A DNA stretch of 64,000 nucleotides, taken from positions 1-64,000 of the forward strand of contig NZ_SPQL01000002.1 in NCBI RefSeq assembly GCF_004570385.1, given 5' to 3'. Positions within the stretch are counted from its first letter, which is position 1. Every line of letters begins with the position of its first letter. A program made the position numbers and the translations under genes. The DNA comes from Blastococcus sp. CT_GayMR19. GTDB lineage: Bacteria > Actinomycetota > Actinomycetes > Mycobacteriales > Geodermatophilaceae. This document shows, piece after piece, positions 16,569 through 24,308 of this stretch. The notes under the pieces were generated by a model, which saw only the letters and a program-made list of their open reading frames with translations, searched no databases and was not told the DNA's origin.

Positions 16569-17416
16569 CCGCACTGATCATCGCCGGGCTCACGTTGCGC
16601 GAGGCCGCCCGACGGCGGGTCGTGTGGGCACTCCTGGCGCTCACCGTGGTGCTGCTCGCGCTCAGCGGCTGGGGCTTCTCGAAGCTGATCGGCCTGGACA
16701 GCGAGCTGGGCACCATGACCAGCGGGGAAGCACGCCTCGTCGCCTCGCTGCTGCTCAACCTGATCATGTTCGGCTTCAGCCTCATCGCGGCGATCGGCAC
16801 GGCCTTCCTCGCCGGGCCCACCCTGGCCGGCGAGGTCGAGTCCGGGCAGGCGCTGGCGATCCTCGCCCGCCCGGTCCGCCGCTCGGCCGTGCTGCTTGGG
16901 AAGTGGCTCGGCCTGGCCGCCTTCGGCTGCGGTTACGTGATCCTGGCCGGCCTCGCCCAGATCCTCGTCGTCTTCTTCGTGGTCGGCTATTGGCCGCCGG
17001 CGCCGGCCACCGGGCTCGCGCTGCTCGCGGCGGAGACCGTCGTGCTGCTGACGCTGGCTCTCCTGCTGTCCAGCGTCGTCTCGCCGATGGCCTCGGGCAT
17101 CGTCTCCGTCGGGCTGTTCGGGGCGACGTGGGTCGCCGGAGTGGTCGGGGGGCTCGGCGGGGCGCTGGGCAACGAGGGCGTCGAGCGCGTGGGCATCGTG
17201 TCGCGGATGATCCTGCCCACCGACGGGCTGTGGCGCGGGGCGATGAACGGCTTCCAGGACCCGGGCGCCCTCTTCCAGATGAACGCCGACGAGGGGGGTG
17301 GGTTCCCGTTCCTGGCCGACGCCCCGCTGACCCCCGCGTACCTGGTCTGGGCCGCGGTGTGGATCGCCGTGATCTGGGGTCTGACCGCGCTGTCCTTCTC
17401 GCGCCGCGACGTGTGA
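16565..17416 (+). CDS. ABC-2 type exporter permease
   Basis: The 283-aa integral membrane protein begins VTALIIAGLTLREAARRRVV and has about six hydrophobic segments, including ALLALTVVLLALSGWGF, LIMFGFSLIAAIGTAFLAGP and TLALLLSSVVSPMASGIVSV. This topology and the position after an exporter ATPase mark it as the membrane half of the same ABC system. The GTG at 16565 follows GAGGAGG and overlaps the third mini-ORF. The exported substrate is unknown. Confidence 0.85.
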   Translation: MTALIIAGLTLREAARRRVVWALLALTVVLLALSGWGFSKLIGLDSELGTMTSGEARLVASLLLNLIMFGFSLIAAIGTAFLAGPTLAGEVESGQALAILARPVRRSAVLLGKWLGLAAFGCGYVILAGLAQILVVFFVVGYWPPAPATGLALLAAETVVLLTLALLLSSVVSPMASGIVSVGLFGATWVAGVVGGLGGALGNEGVERVGIVSRMILPTDGLWRGAMNGFQDPGALFQMNADEGGGFPFLADAPLTPAYLVWAAVWIAVIWGLTALSFSRRDV

Positions 17417-17431
17417 GCGCTGCGGCGGCGC

Positions 17432-17486
17432 GAGTGTGCGGAAATCGGGGCCTCGACCGCGGCTGAGCCCCGATTTCTGCACACTC
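17432..17486. repeat. Long intergenic inverted repeat, possible terminator or dispersed repeat
   Basis: Arms of 20 bp at 17432-17451 and 17467-17486 (GAGTGTGC-n-GAAATCGGGGC) match with one mismatch, flanked by further complementary GCGGC. The loop is 15 nt. It begins 15 bp after the permease stop, so it can terminate that transcript, although there is no T-run. Its low-GC AAATC core is unusual here, which hints at a dispersed palindromic element. Confidence 0.7.
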
Positions 17487-17534
17487 GCCGCACCGGCGGC
17501 CGGGGCAGGAGTTCTGGACCCACGCTGCCGCGAC

Positions 17535-17540
17535 TAGCGT
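17535..17540 (+). promoter_or_regulatory. -10 element (TAGCGT) of the FO synthase gene
   Basis: TAGCGT ends 10 nt before the ATG at 17551, and the gap has no Shine-Dalgarno. Transcription would start at or a few bases before the start codon. Confidence 0.5.
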
Positions 17541-17550
17541 TCTCGGCGTC

Positions 17551-20154
17551 ATGAGTCCGCTGCCTCCTCCGTCCGGGTCTGCCGTCCGCCGCGCCGTCGT
17601 GCGCGCCGAGCGGGGTGTCGCGCTGGACGCCATCGAGGCGGAGACGCTGCTGCACGCCCGCGGGCTCGGCGAGGGCGAGCCGCTCGACCGGCTGCTGGCG
17701 GCCGCCGGTCGGGTCCGCGACGCCGGGCTGGCCTCGGCCGGGCGGCCGGGCGTCGTCACCTACAGCCGCAAGGTGTTCATCCCGCTCACCCACCTGTGCC
17801 GCGACCGCTGCCACTACTGCACGTTCGTGACGACGCCGGGGCAGCTGCGCGCCGCCGGCAAGGCGCCCTACCTCTCCCCCGACGAGGTCCTCGACGTCGC
17901 CCGGGCCGGCGCGGCGATGGGCTGCAAGGAGGCGCTGTTCACCCTCGGCGACCGGCCGGAGGAGCGCTGGCCGGTGGCCCGCGAGTGGCTGCACGCACAC
18001 GGCTTCGACTCGACCCTGGCCTATCTGCGCGCCATGGCGATCCGGGTGCTGGAGGAGACCGGGCTGCTCCCCCACCTCAACCCGGGCGTGCTGTCGTGGG
18101 AGGAGATCCAGCGGCTCAAGCCGGTCTCCGCCTCCATGGGGATGATGCTGGAGACCACGGCGACGCGGCTCTGGTCGGAGCCCGGCGGCCCGCACTTCGG
18201 CTCGCCCGACAAGGAGCCCGCCGTCCGGCTGCGGGTGCTCGAGAACGCCGGCCGCTCCGCCGTCCCGTTCACGACCGGCGTGCTGCTGGGGATCGGGGAG
18301 AACTACGCCGAGCGCGTCGACGCGATCCGCGAGATCAAGGCCTCGGCGCAGCGGCACGGGCACGTGCAGGAGGTCATCGTCCAGAACTTCCGCGCGAAGC
18401 CGCGGACGGCGATGCAGGCGCACGACGACCTGGACCTGCAGGAGTACGTGGCCGCGGTGGCCGTGACCCGGCTGCTGCTCGGCCCGAAGGCACGGGTGCA
18501 GGCGCCACCGAACCTGTCGGACTCCACCGAGCTCGGGCTCCTGCTCCGGGCCGGGGTCGACGACTGGGGCGGTGTGTCGCCGCTGACCCCCGACCACGTC
18601 AATCCCGAGCGGCCGTGGCCGAACATCGACAAGCTCGCGCTGCTCACCGCGGAAGCCGGTTTCGAGCTGCGCGAGCGGCTGGCCGCCCAGCCCCCGTACG
18701 TGCTCGCGCCCGAGCCGTGGCTGGACCCGCGGGTGCGCCCGCACGTGTTCGCCCTCGCCGGACCGGACGGGCTCGCCGTCGAGGGCCGGGTCCCGGTGGG
18801 CCTGCCCTGGCAGGAGCCGGACGAGTCGTGGACGTCGTCGGGCCGGGTCGACCTGCACGTCGAGGTGGACACGATCGGCCGGACGTCGGACCGGCGCAGC
18901 GACTTCGATGCCGTCTACGGCGACTGGGCCGAACTCCGCGACCGGACGACGTCAGCACGGGACGGGCACTCCACCGCGCTGCACGCCGGCGACCGCGAGG
19001 TGCTGGCCGCACTGCTGCACGCCGAGCAGGACCCGGCCGGGCTGAGCGACGCCGAGTACCTCGCCCTGCTCGGCGCGGACGGCACGGACCTGGAGAACCT
19101 CGCCGCGCTGGCCGATGCCGTCCGCGCCGACGTCAACGGCGACTCAGTCACCTACGTCGTGAACCGGAACATCAACTTCACCAACGTCTGCTACACCGGC
19201 TGCCGGTTCTGCGCCTTCGCCCAGCGGCGCACCGACGCCGACGCCTACACGCTGTCGATGCAGCAGGTGGGCGACCGGGTGGACGAGGCGTGGGCGGCCG
19301 GCGCGACCGAGATCTGCATGCAGGGCGGCATCCACCCCGACCTGCCCGGCACGGCGTACTTCGACCTGGCCCGCGAGGTGAAGAAGCGGCAGCCCGGCAT
19401 CCATCTGCACGCGTTCAGCCCGATGGAGATCGTCAACGGCGCGGCCCGCACCGGGCTGTCGTTCGTCGACTTCCTCACCGCCGCGAAGGAGGCGGGCCTG
19501 GACTCGGTGCCGGGCACCGCGGCGGAGATCCTCGACGACGACGTCCGCTGGGTGCTGACCAAGGGCAAGCTGCCGACGGCGACCTGGCTGGAGATCGTCC
19601 GGACGGCGCACCGCGTGGGCCTGCCGACCACCTCGACGATGATGTACGGGCACGTGGACACCCCGGCGCACTGGGTCGCGCACCTGCGGACCCTGGCCGC
19701 GCTGCAGGACGAGACCGGCGGCTTCACCGAGTTCGTGCTGCTGCCCTTCGTGCACCACAACTCCCCGATCTACCTGGCCGGCGTGGCCCGCCCGGGGCCG
19801 ACGGTGCGGGAGAACCGGGCCGTGCACGCCGTCGCCCGGCTGTTGCTGCACGGGCGGATCCACAACATCCAGACGTCGTGGGTGAAGCTGGCCGAGGCCG
19901 GCACGAAGGCGGTGCTGCGGGGCGGGGCGAACGACCTGGGCGGCACGCTGATGGAGGAGACGATCAGCCGGATGGCCGGCAGCGAGAACGGCTCGCTGAA
20001 GACGATCGCCGAGCTGGAGGCCATCGCCGCCGCCGTCGGGCGTCCGGCCCGTCAGCGCACCACCGAGTACGGCACGCCGTCCGCCGAGCGCCTCGCCACC
20101 GCGCGCTCCGACGACGGCCGGCGCCGGCTCACGCTGTCGATCACGCCGTCCTGA
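17551..20154 (+). CDS. fbiC: Bifunctional FO synthase (CofG-CofH fusion) of coenzyme F420 synthesis
   Basis: This 867-aa fusion has two radical-SAM domains. The CofG half has its cluster motif CRDRCHYC at Cys83, Cys87 and Cys90. The CofH half has CYTGCRFC at Cys547, Cys551 and Cys554. Together they make 7,8-didemethyl-8-hydroxy-5-deazariboflavin (FO) from tyrosine and the riboflavin precursor 5-amino-6-ribitylaminouracil. Length and domain order match actinobacterial FbiC. It shows that the organism makes F420. No other F420 gene is adjacent, and the gene appears monocistronic. Confidence 0.97.
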   Translation: MSPLPPPSGSAVRRAVVRAERGVALDAIEAETLLHARGLGEGEPLDRLLAAAGRVRDAGLASAGRPGVVTYSRKVFIPLTHLCRDRCHYCTFVTTPGQLRAAGKAPYLSPDEVLDVARAGAAMGCKEALFTLGDRPEERWPVAREWLHAHGFDSTLAYLRAMAIRVLEETGLLPHLNPGVLSWEEIQRLKPVSASMGMMLETTATRLWSEPGGPHFGSPDKEPAVRLRVLENAGRSAVPFTTGVLLGIGENYAERVDAIREIKASAQRHGHVQEVIVQNFRAKPRTAMQAHDDLDLQEYVAAVAVTRLLLGPKARVQAPPNLSDSTELGLLLRAGVDDWGGVSPLTPDHVNPERPWPNIDKLALLTAEAGFELRERLAAQPPYVLAPEPWLDPRVRPHVFALAGPDGLAVEGRVPVGLPWQEPDESWTSSGRVDLHVEVDTIGRTSDRRSDFDAVYGDWAELRDRTTSARDGHSTALHAGDREVLAALLHAEQDPAGLSDAEYLALLGADGTDLENLAALADAVRADVNGDSVTYVVNRNINFTNVCYTGCRFCAFAQRRTDADAYTLSMQQVGDRVDEAWAAGATEICMQGGIHPDLPGTAYFDLAREVKKRQPGIHLHAFSPMEIVNGAARTGLSFVDFLTAAKEAGLDSVPGTAAEILDDDVRWVLTKGKLPTATWLEIVRTAHRVGLPTTSTMMYGHVDTPAHWVAHLRTLAALQDETGGFTEFVLLPFVHHNSPIYLAGVARPGPTVRENRAVHAVARLLLHGRIHNIQTSWVKLAEAGTKAVLRGGANDLGGTLMEETISRMAGSENGSLKTIAELEAIAAAVGRPARQRTTEYGTPSAERLATARSDDGRRRLTLSITPS

Positions 20155-20226
20155 CGGAGTCACTCGCACGGGCGCCACGCAGAACAGCTTCTTGCTCGGC
20201 CGCCGCGGCCCTGGGAGTCTCCGCGC

Positions 20227-20658
20227 GTGACGACGACCGAGGCCCGCCCGCGGACCGACCGCGACTGGCGGCTGGTGGGGTGGCTGATCGCCGTGGCCGT
20301 GCTGGGCACCCTGCCCTACCTGATCGGGGTACTCCTGCCCTACTACGTCAACGGCCTGCACCTCCTGCCGCTGGAGGAGATGGCGAGCGGTCGGCACGAT
20401 CCCAAGGATCTGTGGCCGCAGGGATTCGTCGGGGGCCTTGCCCAGTTGGCCGGCTTCCTCTCGCTCGCCCTGACGCCGCTCGCCCTGGCCTTCATAGGTC
20501 TCGGGAGCGCGGCGGCGGGGATCGCCGGCCTGCTGACCGGAGACATCCGCCGCACCGCCGCGGCAGCGATGATCGTCCTCACCGGCGCGTGCGCCCTGGG
20601 GCTCGCCTGGTTCCTCGGGGACACCAGCGCTGCCCTCACCACGTGGCGGATGGACTGA
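20227..20658 (+). CDS. Membrane protein, tandem paralogue A, unrecognised family
   Basis: The 143-aa protein has a short charged N-terminus, a first helix at about 17-40 (LVGWLIAVAVLGTLPYLIGV), an external-type loop, and two or three further hydrophobic segments from about 68 to 132. The loop carries PYYVNGLHLLPLEEMASG followed by HDPKDLWPQG, nearly repeated in the next gene. The GTG at 20227 follows AGTCT by 6 nt, suggesting a leaderless start. No family is recognised. The fixed Asp/His/Trp loop could bind a ligand or partner. Confidence 0.75.
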   Translation: MTTTEARPRTDRDWRLVGWLIAVAVLGTLPYLIGVLLPYYVNGLHLLPLEEMASGRHDPKDLWPQGFVGGLAQLAGFLSLALTPLALAFIGLGSAAAGIAGLLTGDIRRTAAAAMIVLTGACALGLAWFLGDTSAALTTWRMD

Positions 20659-20780
20659 TCGCGCACGCCAGCGAGGCTCCGCGCCGGGGCCTGCGTTCCT
20701 CGTAGGTTCCGACCACCCTGACCTCCGGTGGCGCGTCGCGCTTCCGGGTCACGGGCCTTGTCGCCCCACCGCTCGCCTGC

Positions 20781-20786
20781 CAGGCT
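20781..20786 (+). promoter_or_regulatory. Leaderless-type -10 element (CAGGCT)
   Basis: CAGGCT ends 6 nt before the GTG at 20793. The same hexamer at the same spacing stands before the leader ORF at 58969, which supports a real promoter. Confidence 0.4.
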
Positions 20787-20792
20787 GCGGCC

Positions 20793-21257
20793 GTGGCGGT
20801 GGCGGTGACGGTGACGGTGACGAAGGAGGCGGACACGAGCACGCCGCGCACGTGGCGGTCGGTCGTCGTCCTGGTGGCCTGGCTCGTGGCCTGCGTCGCC
20901 CCTTTCGTGGTGGGCCTGGTGATTCCGTACTACGTGAACGGCCTCGATGCCCTGCCGCTGGCCGAGCTCACGAGCGGGGCGCATGACCCGAAGGACCTCT
21001 GGCCGCAGGGCAGCGGGCGCGGCTGGGTGGATCTGGCCGCCGGCCTCTCGCTGTCCTTGGCGCCGCTCGGGGTGATGGCCGTCGGAGGGCTCAGCGCGCT
21101 CGCCGTCGTCCAGGAATTCGGAACCTTCCCGCAGAGCCGGCGGGCTGCACGTCCCGTCGCCGTCGCGCTGCTCCTCGTGGCGCTCACCGTCGCCGCGCTG
21201 CTGATCTGGTCCGCCACACCGATGGCCTCCGCGCTGGTGAGCTGGCGCCTCGACTGA
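20793..21257 (+). CDS. Membrane protein, tandem paralogue B, unrecognised family
   Basis: The 154-aa protein shares the loop pattern of its upstream neighbour (PYYVNGLDALPLAELTSG, then HDPKDLWPQG) and the ending SWRLD versus TWRMD, so the pair is a tandem duplication. Hydrophobic segments lie at about 22-47, 82-104 and 122-144. The N-terminus is encoded by a run of GTG-containing hexamers (GTGGCG twice, GTGACG three times) giving VAVAVTVTVT. Several in-frame GTGs could therefore start translation. Function is unknown. Confidence 0.72.
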   Translation: MAVAVTVTVTKEADTSTPRTWRSVVVLVAWLVACVAPFVVGLVIPYYVNGLDALPLAELTSGAHDPKDLWPQGSGRGWVDLAAGLSLSLAPLGVMAVGGLSALAVVQEFGTFPQSRRAARPVAVALLLVALTVAALLIWSATPMASALVSWRLD

Positions 21258-21263
21258 GCCCGG

Positions 21264-22022
21264 TCACCGCCCGGCCAGTGTGGTGACCACGGTCGCCAGG
21301 CCGGTGAGCATCACCAGGATCAGCGTGAGCCTGCGGAACAGGTCGACGGGCAGCCGCGAGCCGTAGGCCAGGCCGACGGTGTTGCCCACCAGCGCGCCGG
21401 GCAGCCACCACGCCAGCAGGGGGCCGAGCCGGTCCAGCTCGAGCCCGCCGCTCATCGCGATCAGGGCGAGCGCGATCCCGTTGCAGCAGATGAGGTACAC
21501 CGCCATGTCCGCGATGAACTCCCGCGGTTCGGCCCGCTGGCGGGAGAGCAGGATGACCGGCGGTGGCCCGTTCAGCGACGTCGTCATGCCCAGGAACCCA
21601 CCGAGCAGCCCGGCCACCCCCGACTGCAGGCGGGGCGGCGGCCCGGCGTCCGCCGCGCGGGGAGCCGGCGGCCGGAACAGCAGATAGGCGGCCACGGCGA
21701 CGGCCACGCTGCCGGCGCCCACCTTGAGCACGGCGTCGTCGACGGCGTCCCGCAGGAGCAGGCCCAGGAGCAGACCCGGCACGCAGCCGAGAACCAGCCA
21801 GCCGGCCCGGCGACGGTTGACGAAGGAACGCAGCCGCGCCACCGCGAACAACCGGGCCACACCGGAGATCGTCAGGTTCACGATCACGACGTCGGGCAGC
21901 GCGAACCCGGTCAGCAGGAGCAGCGGGGTGCAGACCAGGGCGAATCCGAACCCCGTGACGCCGCCCAGCACGCTGGCCAGGAAGACGACCACGCCGCCCG
22001 CGACCAGCAAGAGCACGTCCAC
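21264..22022 (-). CDS. TauE/SafE-family sulfite/anion exporter-like membrane protein
   Basis: The 252-aa protein has about eight hydrophobic helices arranged as two halves. These include LLLVAGGVVVFLASVLGG near the N-terminus and GVAGLLGGFLGMTTSLNGPP in the second half, a signature-like glycine-rich helix of the TauE/SafE family. Members move sulfite, sulfoacetate or other organic anions; the substrate here is not evident. It is convergent with the tandem paralogues, ending 7 bp from the second one. Confidence 0.85.
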   Translation of the reverse strand: MDVLLLVAGGVVVFLASVLGGVTGFGFALVCTPLLLLTGFALPDVVIVNLTISGVARLFAVARLRSFVNRRRAGWLVLGCVPGLLLGLLLRDAVDDAVLKVGAGSVAVAVAAYLLFRPPAPRAADAGPPPRLQSGVAGLLGGFLGMTTSLNGPPPVILLSRQRAEPREFIADMAVYLICCNGIALALIAMSGGLELDRLGPLLAWWLPGALVGNTVGLAYGSRLPVDLFRRLTLILVMLTGLATVVTTLAGR

Positions 22023-22294
22023 GACGCGTCACCCTGCCAAACGCCGCCGGGCACCGCGTCCGAGCACCCCTGGCGGGGAGGGCGCCGCGGGGACGACACA
22101 CTGCCCCGGGCCGGCGGGCGTCATCCCGTCGTGACGCCGTGCACCGCGGCGCATGACGCGGACCCAGCGCACAAACGCGCCGGCCGGCGGTGTCCACCTG
22201 AGCGCTACCGGAGCCGCCCTCCGCCCGTCATGTCCTCGCGCGGGCGTCGTCCTCATGAGCAGAGCGCGGAAAGCCGACCGTGAGGAGTACCGAC

Positions 22295-22585
22295 GTGAGC
22301 TTCACCCGTCACCTCGACGCCCAGATCGAAGCGATCGCACTGCGGAACCGGACGGTCGAGCGCCGCCGCGAGGCGCTCGAGAACCTCCGGCGGCTCGCCG
22401 TCCAACTGGAGGCCGCGTCCGCCCTGGACCGGCGGGCCGACCGGTCCAACCCCACCCTTGCGGCCGTGCTCCGCGAACGGGCCGACGAGCGTCGTCGCAT
22501 TGCGGAGGTCGTCCGCGCCCATCTCGACGCCGAAGGTCTGTCCAGCGAATGCCGCCGGTTGCTGCCGAGACGGAGCCGCCCCTGA
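22295..22585 (+). CDS. Helical small protein (96 aa), unknown
   Basis: The product begins VSFTRHLDAQIEAIALRNRT and is rich in Arg, Glu and Ala with heptad-like spacing, predicting a helical hairpin or coiled coil over most of its length. The GTG at 22295 is chosen because GAGGAG lies about 7 nt upstream; a GTG at 22280 would overlap that site. It ends with a basic tail RRLLPRRSRP. No cysteine or catalytic motif suggests an enzyme, and no family was recognised. Confidence 0.6.
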   Translation: MSFTRHLDAQIEAIALRNRTVERRREALENLRRLAVQLEAASALDRRADRSNPTLAAVLRERADERRRIAEVVRAHLDAEGLSSECRRLLPRRSRP

Positions 22586-22688
22586 CCGGGCCCCGCACGC
22601 GCGGGTCCCGATGCGGCGGCGTCGGGCGGCTGGGCAGCTCGTCGGCCCGCTAGGTTGCCCTGACCGAGCCCGGCCCGCGAGGAGAGTC

Positions 22689-23123
22689 ATGGCACACGAC
22701 GAATGGCACCGTCCGCTGCGGCACGTCCGCGCCGGGGACCTGTCGCCGGACACCGGTCAGACGCCCGGGATGTCCCGGCGCGAGGCCGTGTCCGCCCAGA
22801 CGGTCGGCTCCGAGCGCGTCTGGATGGGCCAGACGGCGGTGGCCGCCCGGACGGCGTCCGCCAACCACCACCACGGCGACTCCGAGACGGCGATCTACGT
22901 CGTGTCGGGCCACCCCGTGTTCGTCTTCGCCGAGAACGGTCAGGAGGTCCGGTTGACGCCCGGGCCGGGCGACTACGTCTTCGTTCCTCCCTTCACGCCG
23001 CACCGGGAGGAGAACCCGACGGACGACGAGGCCGTCGTGGTGCTCGCCCGCAGCACCCAGGAGGCGATCGTCGTCAACCTGCCGGGCCCGCTGACCGACG
23101 AGGACGGCGACCCCCGGACATAA
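22689..23123 (+). CDS. Cupin-domain protein
   Basis: The 144-aa protein has a single cupin barrel with metal-binding motif 1 NHHHGDSETAIYVVSG and motif 2 PGDYVFVPPFTPHREENPT. The three histidines in motif 1, the following Glu and the motif-2 His are the likely metal ligands. The ATG at 22689 follows GAGGAGAG. Small cupins may be isomerases, dioxygenases or ligand-binding proteins; nothing nearby points to a pathway. Confidence 0.85.
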   Translation: MAHDEWHRPLRHVRAGDLSPDTGQTPGMSRREAVSAQTVGSERVWMGQTAVAARTASANHHHGDSETAIYVVSGHPVFVFAENGQEVRLTPGPGDYVFVPPFTPHREENPTDDEAVVVLARSTQEAIVVNLPGPLTDEDGDPRT

Positions 23124-23214
23124 CGCTTTCGCAGCTTTGCGCTGGTCAGGCCGGACATTGCGGGACGATCCGGGCCACCCGCGGGAGGACCGCGGGCCTC
23201 GGAGAGGAGCCGAC

Positions 23215-23589
23215 GTGCCGGCCTCGGACCGCCTGACCCTGCGCAACGCGTACCTGTACCTGGTCTGCCTGATCACGCTGGTGGTCAGCCTGTTCGCCGC
23301 GGTCTCGCTGGTGCGCAGCACCGTGGGCGTGTTCTACCCGGACCCGGGCTACTACGGCTACTTCCCCGACCCGGCGAGCCCCGACGGCGGAATGAGCGAC
23401 GAGGAGATCGAGCGCCAGGAGGAGCTCGCCAAGGACTCGCAACGGCGCCAGGAGGTGCTCAGCCTGGTCGGGTCGGCCACCACGCTGCTGATCGTCGGCC
23501 CGGTGTACGTCTACCACTGGCGGCGGGTGCAGTCGGAACTGCCGGCGCGTCCCGGCCAGGACGTCGCGGGCGGTCCGCCGGCACCGTGA
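23215..23589 (+). CDS. Two-helix membrane protein with DUF5671-like look, unknown role
   Basis: The 124-aa protein starts VPASDRLTLRNAYLYLVCLI. It has a first helix at about 11-35, a tyrosine/proline-rich loop (FYPDPGYYGYFPDPASPDGG), a charged helix, and a second membrane helix at about 82-98 ending in VYHWRRVQ. The GTG at 23215 follows GGAGAGGAG. The layout (TM, loop, TM, H-W-R-R) resembles small DUF5671-type membrane proteins, but the match is by eye and uncertain. Confidence 0.6.
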   Translation: MPASDRLTLRNAYLYLVCLITLVVSLFAAVSLVRSTVGVFYPDPGYYGYFPDPASPDGGMSDEEIERQEELAKDSQRRQEVLSLVGSATTLLIVGPVYVYHWRRVQSELPARPGQDVAGGPPAP

Positions 23590-23660
23590 CGACGGGCGGA
23601 GGGACGGCGGCCCGTGGACACTGACCGGATGCACCCCGACGTCGTCCCGGCCCCCCGCGC

Positions 23661-24308
23661 ATGAGCTCCGTCGTCGTCTTCGACCTGGACAAGGTGCTGC
23701 TCGGCGGCGACGCCTCGACGCTGTTCCTGTCCGGACGGCTCAGCCAGGCCCCCGCCCGTCTGGTACCCCTGCTGCTCGCCTCGCCCCTGCTGCTCCCCGG
23801 GTCCGCGCTGCCGCAGTCGCGGCCGCTGGCCGCTCGGCTCATGACCCGGATCGCCGTCGGCGGCAGCTCCGGGGACGACGTCGAGGCGGTCGCCGAGGCC
23901 TACCGCCGGGCCCTGGCCCGCAAGCCCGAAGCCGCCGTGGCCGAGGCCATCGCCTGCCTGCGGCGGCACCAGGCCGACGGCGACCTGGTGGTGGTCGCGA
24001 CCGGGTGCGAGGAGATCCTGGCCCGCGGATTCCTCGCCGCGGTCGGGCTGGGGGACCTCGACGTCGTCGGCTCCACCGGCAGGCTCTGGCCGCCGCGGGT
24101 GCGCCGGGCCATGGGCGAGGCGAAGGTGGCGATGCTGATCGAGCGGGGCTATCCGCCGCCGTGGAAGGCGGTCTACAGCGACAGCCCGTCGGACCTGCCG
24201 TTGTTCTCGGGCAGCCCGCGGCCGGTCCTGGTCAACAACGACGAGAAGGCGGCGCAGCAGGTCGAGCGGACCCTGGGCCGCCGTCCCGAGACGGTCACGT
24301 GGCGCTGA
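23661..24308 (+). CDS. HAD-superfamily phosphatase (HAD-IB type)
   Basis: The 215-aa protein shows the haloacid dehalogenase motifs in order: motif I FDLDKVLLGG with nucleophile Asp8 and Asp10, motif II VVVATGC, motif III lysine in GEAKVAML, and motif IV YSDSPSDLPLF. This pattern matches subclass IB hydrolases such as SerB-like phosphatases. A Leu/Pro-rich stretch at about 30-50 forms the cap region. The substrate is unknown. Its end overlaps the convergent GGDEF-EAL gene by 14 bp. Confidence 0.85.
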   Translation: MSSVVVFDLDKVLLGGDASTLFLSGRLSQAPARLVPLLLASPLLLPGSALPQSRPLAARLMTRIAVGGSSGDDVEAVAEAYRRALARKPEAAVAEAIACLRRHQADGDLVVVATGCEEILARGFLAAVGLGDLDVVGSTGRLWPPRVRRAMGEAKVAMLIERGYPPPWKAVYSDSPSDLPLFSGSPRPVLVNNDEKAAQQVERTLGRRPETVTWR

